From positions 1 to 6,623 of the forward strand of contig DGDR01000149.1 in the NCBI GenBank assembly GCA_002385545.1: a DNA stretch of 6,623 nucleotides. The letters run 5' to 3'. The notes beneath the pieces are model-generated. The model ran no database searches. It was not told where the DNA came from and saw only the letters and a list, made by a program, of their open reading frames with translations. The stretch comes from Clostridium sp. UBA3947. GTDB taxonomy: Bacteria; Bacillota; Clostridia; Clostridiales; Clostridiaceae. Position numbers and translations under genes: made by a program. Of the stretch, positions 1 through 5,634 are shown one piece after another. Within the stretch, counting starts at the first letter, position 1. The number at the start of each line of letters is the position of its first letter.

Positions 1-37
1 TATAATAAATTTTAGACTATTTTTAACATAATTTGTA

Positions 38-66
38 TTGCATAATTAAATACAGAGTGGTATAAT
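38..66 (+). promoter_or_regulatory. Sigma-A-type extended -10 promoter of the aro operon
   Basis: A perfect TATAAT -10 box lies at 61-66, preceded by TGG at 58-60, which fits the TGn extended -10 motif. A weak -35 hexamer, TTGCAT at 38-43, stands exactly 17 bases upstream; only its TTG matches consensus, and the extended -10 may compensate. Transcription would begin near 72-74, giving a leader RNA of about 215 nt before aroF. It is the only well-formed promoter seen ahead of the genes, and its position suits an attenuator at 111-267. The start point is inferred. Confidence 0.75.
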
Positions 67-110
67 TATACAAACATTTATTAAGTAAATAGATAAATGA
101 GGGATATTTT

Positions 111-209
111 ATGAAAACTATGGTTATGCAACAAGTTAATACTTTATATTATTTTAGCCAAAGCTATTATTATAACTTTGGTTACTTTTGTTGCACAAAA
201 AATTCATAG
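111..209 (+). CDS. Tyr/Phe-rich leader peptide of the aro operon attenuator (32 aa)
   Basis: This short ORF starts with ATG at 111 and stops with TAG at 207-209. A GAGGG ribosome binding site at 99-103 stands 7 bases upstream. Residues 12-28 read LYYFSQSYYYNFGYFCC: nine of the fourteen residues 13-26 are Tyr (13, 14, 19, 20, 21, 25) or Phe (15, 23, 26), and there is no Trp. A terminator follows 34 bases after the stop and precedes the aromatic biosynthesis genes. This is the arrangement of known amino-acid leader peptides such as TrpL and PheL. The peptide probably has no function of its own: translation speed through the Tyr and Phe codons would report charged tRNA levels. ATG codons at 120 and 126 are in-frame alternative starts with poorer spacing; both keep all aromatic codons. 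No family match is claimed; the call rests on composition and context. Confidence 0.85.
   Translation: MKTMVMQQVNTLYYFSQSYYYNFGYFCCTKNS
155..184 (+). promoter_or_regulatory. Candidate leader (pause) hairpin inside the leader-peptide ORF
   Basis: Bases 155-163 (TAGCCAAAG) can pair with 176-184 (CTTTGGTTA), nine pairs including one G-T wobble, around a 12-base loop. The core CCAAAG/CTTTGG is a perfect 6-bp match. The loop at 164-175 holds the three consecutive Tyr codons at 165-173. In classical attenuators an early hairpin pauses RNA polymerase until the leader ribosome catches up, and this could serve that purpose. The pairing is seen in the sequence; the pausing role is inference. Codons also constrain this stretch, so chance pairing remains possible. 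Confidence 0.45.
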
Positions 210-215
210 TTTTTA

Positions 216-257
216 TTAAAATGGGTCCTACATACACTTTTTGAAGACTCATTTTGA
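216..257 (+). promoter_or_regulatory. Candidate antiterminator stem-loop of the aro attenuator
   Basis: Bases 216-227 (TTAAAATGGGTC) can pair with 246-257 (GACTCATTTTGA), giving 12 contiguous pairs with two G-T wobbles around an 18-base loop. The right arm contains most of the terminator's left arm (244-251) and its loop, so the two structures exclude each other. The left arm begins only 7 bases after the leader stop codon. A ribosome stalled at the Tyr or Phe codons (147-188) would leave it free, allowing the antiterminator and read-through. A ribosome at the stop would cover part of it, favouring termination. The complementarity is visible; the mechanism is inferred from known amino-acid attenuators. 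Confidence 0.7.
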
Positions 258-267
258 GTCTTTTTTT
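244..267 (+). terminator. Intrinsic terminator between leader peptide and aroF (attenuator)
   Basis: AAGACTCA (244-251) pairs with TGAGTCTT (255-262) around a 3-base TTT loop, giving eight perfect pairs. Seven T residues at 261-267 follow, partly shared with the stem. It sits between the leader peptide stop and the aroF ribosome binding site at 278-283, so it must be regulated for the operon to be expressed. The stem is modest and would be outcompeted by the 12-bp alternative pairing upstream, as expected of a conditional terminator. Confidence 0.8.
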
Positions 268-290
268 ATTACAAAAAAGGGGGTTTTAAT

Positions 291-1310
291 ATGGTAATAA
301 TTATGAAGAAAGATGCTACAAAGGATGATATTAATAAGATTAAAAAGAGGGTTGAAAGTTTTGGTTGCACTGTCCATATTAGTGAAGGAAACAGTTGCTG
401 TATTATTGGCGCCGTAGGTGATACTAGTGCTATTGATGTAGGTATATTTGAACTAGAAGATTGCGTAGAAAAAGTAATGCGAGTTCAAAGTCCTTACAAA
501 AGAGCTAGTAGAATGTTTAATCCATTAGATACAATTATTGATGTTAAAGGTAGAAAAATAGGTGGAAATAAACTTGCTGTTATTGCCGGTCCCTGTTCTG
601 TAGAAAGTGAAGAACAACTGCTAACTATTGCAAAAGCTGTTAAGGAATCAGGAGCTACCTTCCTTAGAGGAGGAGCATACAAACCAAGAACCTCACCATA
701 CAGCTTCCAGGGGCTAAAGGAGGAAGGACTTAAACTTCTTAAAAAAGCTAGCGCTATAACAGGTTTACCAGTTGTAACAGAAATTATGGCACCTAGTCAA
801 ATAGAATCTGCTTTGCCATATGTAGATGTAATTCAAATAGGTGCAAGAAATATGCAGAATTTCGATCTCCTTAAAGAAGTAGGTAAAACAGACAAGCCTG
901 TATTATTAAAAAGAGGACTTAGCGCCACTATTGAAGAATTATTAATGTCTGCTGAATATATCATGGCAGAAGGTAATGAAAAAGTAATACTATGTGAAAG
1001 AGGAATTAGAACCTTCGAAACCTATACAAGAAACACATTAGATTTAAGTGCTGTATTAGCAATTAAGAAACTTAGTCACTTACCTGTTATTGTGGACCCA
1101 AGCCATGGTAGCGGAAAATGGTGGATGGTAGAACCATTGTCTAGGGCAGCTATAGCAGTGGGAGCCGACGGTATTGCTGTAGAAGTGCATCATGATCCTG
1201 CTAACGCCTTCAGTGATGGAGAGCAATCAATTAAACCAGAAAAATTTGCTGTATTGATGGATTCAATTAGAGATTTATCCAAGATCGTTAATAAGGAAAT
1301 TCAGGAATAA
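291..1310 (+). CDS. aroF: 3-deoxy-7-phosphoheptulonate (DAHP) synthase, type I-beta, with N-terminal regulatory domain
   Basis: This cytoplasmic enzyme condenses phosphoenolpyruvate with erythrose-4-phosphate to DAHP, the first committed step of the shikimate pathway. At 339 residues it matches the length and numbering of Thermotoga maritima DAHP synthase. Residues 1-70 form the ferredoxin-like regulatory domain, and the barrel follows. Visible motifs are AGPCSVES (99-106), LRGGAYKPRTSPYSFQG (125-141), IQIGARNMQNF (181-191), ILCERGIRTFE (233-243) and DPSHGSG (269-275). The expected metal and substrate residues are present: Cys102, Lys131, His272, Glu298 and Asp309. His29 and Ser31, which bind inhibitory tyrosine in the Thermotoga enzyme, are kept, so feedback inhibition by Tyr (and perhaps Phe) is likely. 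The ATG at 291 has AGGGGG at 278-283, 7 bases upstream, and gives the family's usual N-terminus; ATG at 303 is less likely. It is the first gene after the attenuator. Naming varies (aroF, aroG or aroA in Bacillus usage). Confidence 0.96.
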   Translation: MVIIMKKDATKDDINKIKKRVESFGCTVHISEGNSCCIIGAVGDTSAIDVGIFELEDCVEKVMRVQSPYKRASRMFNPLDTIIDVKGRKIGGNKLAVIAGPCSVESEEQLLTIAKAVKESGATFLRGGAYKPRTSPYSFQGLKEEGLKLLKKASAITGLPVVTEIMAPSQIESALPYVDVIQIGARNMQNFDLLKEVGKTDKPVLLKRGLSATIEELLMSAEYIMAEGNEKVILCERGIRTFETYTRNTLDLSAVLAIKKLSHLPVIVDPSHGSGKWWMVEPLSRAAIAVGADGIAVEVHHDPANAFSDGEQSIKPEKFAVLMDSIRDLSKIVNKEIQE

Positions 1311-1314
1311 GAGT

Positions 1315-2166
1315 ATGGATTTAAGTGGCTTTAATATCACAATAGTTGGATTAGGACTTATCGGTGGCTCATTTGCAAAAGCCTTAAGAAAATTAAACCC
1401 TAAACATCTATGGGCTATCGATAAGGACCTAGCTACTCTAAAAAAAGCAGAAGAGGCTAAGGTAATTGATTTTTCTGGTTTAGAAACAACATATATGTTA
1501 TCTGAAAGTAATCTAATAATTATGGCTCTTTACCCTGAAGATACAATTAAATTTATAGAAAAAAACATGGCCCACTTTAGATCCGGCTCCATAATTACTG
1601 ATATTTGCGGGTTAAAGGCTAATATAATTACAAGAATTAATGAGATACTAAGAAGTGATTTAGAGTTTGTGGGAGGTCATCCAATGGCTGGCAAAGAGCT
1701 AGCTGGATTCGCAAATGCAGATGAGTCTATTTTTGAAAATGCAAATTACCTACTTACTCCTACTAATTATAATAAAAAAGAGACATTGGAGTTCATAGAA
1801 AACTTAATTGTTGCAATAGGTTGCAAAAAACCTATTTTAATTTCTGCTGAGGAGCATGACAGAATTATTGCTTATACCAGTCATCTTCCCCACCTTATTG
1901 CTGTATCTTTAATTAATTGCTCTACTACTGAAAAAAACTTAAAGAGTCTAGTTGGTGGTAGTTTTAAAGATGCTACAAGAGTGGCTGCTTTAAATAGTTC
2001 TCTTTGGTTAGAATTAATCAAAACTAATAAGGAAAATGTAATAGATATTATTGATTGCTTTATTGCGGATTTACTGGATCTTAAAGTTGCAATAATGAAT
2101 GATGATGATAAAAAGCTTTTACAGGCATTTAGAAGTGCTAGTAATAGAAGAAAGGAGTTGGAGTAG
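1315..2166 (+). CDS. tyrA: Prephenate dehydrogenase (monofunctional)
   Basis: The enzyme oxidatively decarboxylates prephenate to 4-hydroxyphenylpyruvate, the tyrosine-specific step. Residues 9-20 hold the Rossmann motif VGLGLIGGS, and Asp36 at the end of the second strand suggests NAD+ preference. FVGGHPMAGKE (118-128) contains the likely catalytic His122. AEEHDRIIAYTSHLPHLIA (178-196) and GGSFKDATRVA (214-224) are the other family signatures, with Arg222 in the position of the prephenate-binding arginine. At 283 residues there is no C-terminal ACT domain and no fused chorismate mutase, so direct ACT-mediated tyrosine inhibition is not expected. The start lies 4 bases after the aroF stop, with AGGA at 1303-1306 inside the end of aroF, so tight co-translation is likely. 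Its presence immediately after aroF puts the Tyr branch under the operon's attenuator. Confidence 0.95.
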   Translation: MDLSGFNITIVGLGLIGGSFAKALRKLNPKHLWAIDKDLATLKKAEEAKVIDFSGLETTYMLSESNLIIMALYPEDTIKFIEKNMAHFRSGSIITDICGLKANIITRINEILRSDLEFVGGHPMAGKELAGFANADESIFENANYLLTPTNYNKKETLEFIENLIVAIGCKKPILISAEEHDRIIAYTSHLPHLIAVSLINCSTTEKNLKSLVGGSFKDATRVAALNSSLWLELIKTNKENVIDIIDCFIADLLDLKVAIMNDDDKKLLQAFRSASNRRKELE

Positions 2167-3239
2167 TGCAAAGTATTCAACTAAAACTGTCACAACACAA
2201 ATATAATATATACATTGAAAATGGATTGATAAATAAAACAGGGGAATTAATTAGCCAATTATTCAATTCAAAAAACATTGTAGTTATAACAGATACAAAT
2301 GTTTATAACTATTATGGTGAAACTCTTAAAAATAACTTATCTAACAAGAATTTTGATGTAAACTTTATTATTCTTGAGCCAGGGGAAGAAACTAAAAACA
2401 TCAACTCCTTAGTTTATATTTACAATAAATTGTTGGACTTTTCAGTAAATAGAGATAGCTTGCTTATAGCTTTAGGTGGAGGTGTGGTAGGTGATATAAC
2501 TGGATTTGCTGCGGCTACATTTTTAAGAGGAATAAAATACATTCAAATACCAACCTCTGTTATAGCGCAAGTAGATAGCAGTATAGGTGGGAAGGTAGCT
2601 GTAAATTTGGAACGAGGTAAAAATTTAGTAGGTAATTTTTATCACCCTCACGCCGTAATTATTGACCCACAGGTTTTATTAAGTCTAGATGATAGATTTT
2701 TCTATGATGGAATGGCTGAAGTAATAAAGTACGGACTTATAAAGGATGAAGTTCTTTTCAATAATCTTCTTAAATATAAAAATAAAACTGAAATTTTGAA
2801 TCACATTGAATACATCATTTATACTTGTTGCAATATTAAGAAAGAAATTGTAGAGAAAGATGAGAAGGATACTGGCGAAAGAATGTTACTTAATTTCGGA
2901 CACACCCTAGGTCATGGAATCGAGGCATATTATGATTATAAAACTTATACTCATGGTGAAGCAGTAGCCATGGGAATGTATTCTATTAGCAAAATAGGAG
3001 AAAAATTAGGCTTAACTAATAACGGTTGTAGCGAAAAGATAAAGGAAGTTTTATTACAGTATAAACTTCCATATAAGCTTCCAGTAAATATAAATGACTT
3101 ACTTAATATAATTAATAAGGATAAAAAGGTACTGGATAACGGACTAAATTTTGTTCTTATAAGCGATATAGGCGAGGGATACATTAAGAAGGTTAAATTA
3201 GCTGATGTAGCCCAATTTTTAGGAGAGGATGAAAATTAA
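2166..3239 (+). CDS. aroB: 3-dehydroquinate synthase
   Basis: The enzyme cyclises DAHP to 3-dehydroquinate, using NAD+ and a divalent metal. The family signatures are GGGVVGD (104-110, dinucleotide binding), FLRGIKYIQIPTSVIAQVDSSIGGK (119-143 region), KNLVGNFYHP (152-161), GMAEVIKYG (182-190), NFGHTLGH (243-250) and THGEAVAMG (262-270). Probable metal ligands by family alignment are Glu185, His246 and His263. Its 357 residues are a normal length. The start codon is GTG at 2166-2168, and its G is the last base of the tyrA stop (TAG, 2164-2166). A strong AAAGGAG at 2151-2157 with an 8-base spacer supports this start, and translational coupling to tyrA is likely. Confidence 0.96.
   Translation: MQSIQLKLSQHKYNIYIENGLINKTGELISQLFNSKNIVVITDTNVYNYYGETLKNNLSNKNFDVNFIILEPGEETKNINSLVYIYNKLLDFSVNRDSLLIALGGGVVGDITGFAAATFLRGIKYIQIPTSVIAQVDSSIGGKVAVNLERGKNLVGNFYHPHAVIIDPQVLLSLDDRFFYDGMAEVIKYGLIKDEVLFNNLLKYKNKTEILNHIEYIIYTCCNIKKEIVEKDEKDTGERMLLNFGHTLGHGIEAYYDYKTYTHGEAVAMGMYSISKIGEKLGLTNNGCSEKIKEVLLQYKLPYKLPVNINDLLNIINKDKKVLDNGLNFVLISDIGEGYIKKVKLADVAQFLGEDEN
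3221..3228 (+). promoter_or_regulatory. aroA ribosome binding site serving two competing ATG starts
   Basis: AGGAGAGG lies in the last codons of aroB. It is 0-3 bases before an ATG at 3229 and 12-15 bases before an in-frame ATG at 3241. Neither spacing is ideal. The 3241 start is one base after the aroB TAA (3237-3239), which suits re-initiation by a terminating ribosome. It also places the catalytic lysine at residue 22, as in the E. coli enzyme, so it is preferred here. Confidence 0.5.
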
Positions 3240-3240
3240 A

Positions 3241-4512
3241 ATGAACTATATTGAGGTAAAGAATAAATGTACCTTACAGGGAAAAGTGAATACACCTTCT
3301 TCGAAAAGTATTGGCCACAGAGCTCTAATATGTGCTGCATTAGCAGATGGAAATAGTATTATAAAAAATATCAACTTATCAAAGGACATTAAAGCTACAG
3401 CAGGTGTTCTGGAATCTTTAGGTGCTACTATTAATATTGGAGAAAAGGAGATTAATGTAAAAGGAACTCCTAAGGTTAAGCGTTTAGAAACTGAATTATT
3501 CTGCAATGAGAGTGGCTCAACCTTAAGATTCTTAATTCCTGTTGCTATGCTTCAAGAAGAAGCTGTAACTTTCACTGGTAGAGGAAAGCTAGTAGAAAGA
3601 CCTTTAACCCCATTCTATAATATTATGGATGAACAGGGGATTTATTATAAAAATAATAATGGTATGCTTCCTCTTGAGGTAAAGGGCTTATTAAAACCAG
3701 GTAATTTTTATATTCAAGGAAATGTAAGCTCTCAGTTTATAAGTGGTTTAATGTTCGCTCTACCTCTTCTTAACAGTGATTCAAATATAATAGTGAAAGG
3801 TAAATTAGAATCTCGACCATATGTGGATTTAACCATAGATGTTTTAAAAGAATTCGGTGTAAATATTGATAATTATAATTATGAAAAGTTCTCTATAAAA
3901 GGAGGGCAAAAATATATTCCAAAAGAGTATACTGTTGAAGGTGACTACTCACAGGCTGCCTTTTTTCTCGCTGCAGGTTTGCTAAGGGGTGAAGTGCAGT
4001 GTGCTAATTTGAATAAAAATTCTCTTCAAGGAGATAAAGAATTTATAAATATAGTTAAAGCAATGGGCGGTAACATAACAGAAGATGGAAGTGGGGTTAA
4101 AGCAGTAAAATCCAAATTAACAGCCACTAAAATAGATGCATCTCAAGTACCAGATTTAGTGCCAATTTTATCAGTTCTAGCATCGGTGAGCCAAGGTCAA
4201 ACCATTATATATAATGCATCCCGATTAAGGATTAAAGAGTGTGATAGGCTTCATGCAGTAACTACAGAATTAAATGCTTTAGGAGCAAACATTATAGAGC
4301 AAGAAGACTCACTAATTATAAATGGTGTTAAAGCTTTGAAAGGCGGTAAAGTTAAATCATGGAATGACCATCGTATAGCAATGTCAATGACTATTGCTTC
4401 ATTAGTTTGTGAAAATCCTGTGATAATAGAAGATTACAAAGCAATAGAAAAATCCTATCCCCATTTTTATGAGGACTTCATATGTTTAGGTGGAAAAATA
4501 TCGTTTAACTAA
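3241..4512 (+). CDS. aroA: 3-phosphoshikimate 1-carboxyvinyltransferase (EPSP synthase)
   Basis: The enzyme transfers the enolpyruvyl group of PEP to shikimate-3-phosphate, forming EPSP. Numbering here uses the 423-residue form from ATG 3241; a 427-residue form from ATG 3229 is possible. Substrate residues fall where expected: PSSKSIGHR (18-27, with Lys22, Ser23 and Arg27), Arg96, ERP (119-121), VSSQF (162-166), the catalytic Asp305 in VPDLVPIL, RIKECDRL (331-337 region) and NDHRIAMS (375-382). The SSQF signature is like E. coli-type class I enzymes. The PEP-site loop reads ESGSTLRF (90-97), where E. coli has NAGTAMRP, so the glycine matching E. coli Gly96 is kept but Thr97 and Pro101 equivalents are Ser and Phe. 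I believe this loop is common in clostridia, but could not verify it. The gene follows aroB directly. In many clostridia aroC comes next; here it does not. Confidence 0.95.
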   Translation: MNYIEVKNKCTLQGKVNTPSSKSIGHRALICAALADGNSIIKNINLSKDIKATAGVLESLGATINIGEKEINVKGTPKVKRLETELFCNESGSTLRFLIPVAMLQEEAVTFTGRGKLVERPLTPFYNIMDEQGIYYKNNNGMLPLEVKGLLKPGNFYIQGNVSSQFISGLMFALPLLNSDSNIIVKGKLESRPYVDLTIDVLKEFGVNIDNYNYEKFSIKGGQKYIPKEYTVEGDYSQAAFFLAAGLLRGEVQCANLNKNSLQGDKEFINIVKAMGGNITEDGSGVKAVKSKLTATKIDASQVPDLVPILSVLASVSQGQTIIYNASRLRIKECDRLHAVTTELNALGANIIEQEDSLIINGVKALKGGKVKSWNDHRIAMSMTIASLVCENPVIIEDYKAIEKSYPHFYEDFICLGGKISFN

Positions 4513-4539
4513 AAGATTTATGTTAAAGGAGAAGGAAAA

Positions 4540-4803
4540 ATGACACAATTAACGGAATACAGAAGTGAAATAGATTTAATAGATAAGAAATTGGTTGAAC
4601 TCCTAGAGAAAAGATTAGATCTTTCAAAAAAAATTGGTCTATATAAAAAAGAAAGAAATATGGAAATTTTAAATTTAGAAAGAGAACAGCAAGTTCTTGA
4701 AAGTAACTTAAAGCTTGTAAAAAATCACAACTATAAAACGTATATTAGTGAAATATTAAAAGCAATTATGGAGGAAAGTAAAAAGCTTCAATCTCAATTA
4801 TAG
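4540..4803 (+). CDS. Chorismate mutase, AroQ fold, free-standing
   Basis: This 87-residue, probably all-helical protein matches the AroQ-type chorismate mutase domain, which converts chorismate to prephenate. Aligned by eye with the E. coli CM-P domain, the active-site residues are kept: Arg8 (for Arg11), Arg25 (Arg28), Lys36 (Lys39), Arg48 (Arg51), Glu49 (Glu52), Ser80 (Ser84) and Gln84 (Gln88). Asp48 of E. coli is replaced by Asn45. The domain is complete and ends with a stop, with no dehydratase or DAHP synthase fused. The fold is an intertwined dimer in relatives. The ATG at 4540 has AAAGGAG at 4525-4531 with an 8-base spacer, and the gap from aroA is 27 bases. With tyrA in the same operon it channels chorismate towards tyrosine. 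The name aroH/aroQ/pheA is used inconsistently, so no symbol is given. Confidence 0.9.
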   Translation: MTQLTEYRSEIDLIDKKLVELLEKRLDLSKKIGLYKKERNMEILNLEREQQVLESNLKLVKNHNYKTYISEILKAIMEESKKLQSQL

Positions 4804-4822
4804 TATAAGCGAGGTTTCTAGA

Positions 4823-5629
4823 ATGAATTTTTTCGGTTTAATAGGTGAAAAACTAGGCCACAGTATATCACCAGAAATACATCAATTAATATTTAAATAT
4901 TATGGAATCGAAGGAAGCTACAGACTTTATCCACTACCAAAAGATGAATTAAAATTTTTCATGAAAAATTGCAACTTAAAAGGCTTTAATGTAACTATTC
5001 CTTATAAAATCGATATAATGCAATACTTAAACCATATAAGTGCTGAGGCCAAGGCTATTGGTGCTGTTAATACTGTTTCCATTGAGAACGGAGATGCTAA
5101 GGGATATAATACTGATTATAACGGAATTGATATGACCTTTAAAAAGCATAATGTGTCTATAGAAGATTCTAGTGCCATAGTCCTAGGTAGCGGGGGAGCA
5201 TCAGCTGCAGTTATTCAATATCTAGAAGACAGGCATTGCAAGGATATTACAATAGTTGTTAGAAATAAAAATAAAATATGCAACCGAAAATGCACTAATC
5301 ATAAGATTATTTTGTATGATGAACTAATCTCTGTAACAAAAAAGGACATATTGGTAAATTGTACTCCTGTTGGTATGCATCCCAATATGGATCAGTGTCC
5401 CGTTGATAGGGATTTTATAAAAGGCTTTAAATTTGTGTTTGATCTAATTTATAATCCTCTTGAAACTAAATTGCTGTCATATGCTAAGGAATATAATATT
5501 AAACACTCCAATGGTCTTCTTATGTTGGTAAGTCAAGCGGTATGGGCTGAATCTATTTGGAATAAGATAGAAGTTAAAGAAGAAGTTATTGATAAAATCT
5601 ATAAGGAATTATTGCAAAGGGGTTTCTAA
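4823..5629 (+). CDS. aroE: Shikimate dehydrogenase (NADP+)
   Basis: The enzyme reduces 3-dehydroshikimate to shikimate with NADPH. Motifs in order are GEKLGHSISPEIH (8-20, shikimate-binding serines), GFNVTIPYK (54-62, catalytic Lys62), GAVNT (80-84), GYNTDYNG (94-101, catalytic Asp98), the Rossmann loop GSGGASAA (122-129), VVRNKNK (145-151), NCTPVGM (179-185), DLIYNPLETKLL (207-218) and NGLLMLVSQA (230-239). Arg147 is a candidate contact for the NADP phosphate. At 268 residues it is normal length, and all expected catalytic residues are present. The ATG at 4823 is preceded by GAGG at 4811-4814 with an 8-base spacer, 19 bases after the chorismate mutase stop. Confidence 0.95.
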   Translation: MNFFGLIGEKLGHSISPEIHQLIFKYYGIEGSYRLYPLPKDELKFFMKNCNLKGFNVTIPYKIDIMQYLNHISAEAKAIGAVNTVSIENGDAKGYNTDYNGIDMTFKKHNVSIEDSSAIVLGSGGASAAVIQYLEDRHCKDITIVVRNKNKICNRKCTNHKIILYDELISVTKKDILVNCTPVGMHPNMDQCPVDRDFIKGFKFVFDLIYNPLETKLLSYAKEYNIKHSNGLLMLVSQAVWAESIWNKIEVKEEVIDKIYKELLQRGF

Positions 5630-5634
5630 TTAAA

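Noticed and set aside
1..37. A second promoter or the end of an upstream gene
   Set aside because: TATAAT occurs at 1-6, but no -35 can be seen because the window begins there, and the stretch has no coding or hairpin signal that I can support.
216..262. Tyrosine T-box riboswitch controlling aroF
   Set aside because: TGGGTCC at 222-228 is faintly reminiscent of a T-box, but the conserved AGGGTGGNACCGCG element and the long stem I region are absent; the leader is only about 215 nt and is largely occupied by a translated peptide.
494..682. Minus-strand open frame inside aroF
   Set aside because: It is antisense to the conserved barrel motifs of DAHP synthase and shows no independent coding evidence.
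1881..2180. Minus-strand open frames within the genes (for example here and at 2951-3184, 5847-6107)
   Set aside because: They lie opposite clearly conserved enzymes, have no family-like motifs and lack sensible ribosome binding sites; they are by-products of AT-rich codon use.
4513..4539. Internal promoter or terminator between aroA and chorismate mutase
   Set aside because: The 27-base gap contains a strong ribosome binding site but no -35/-10 pair and no hairpin with a T run.
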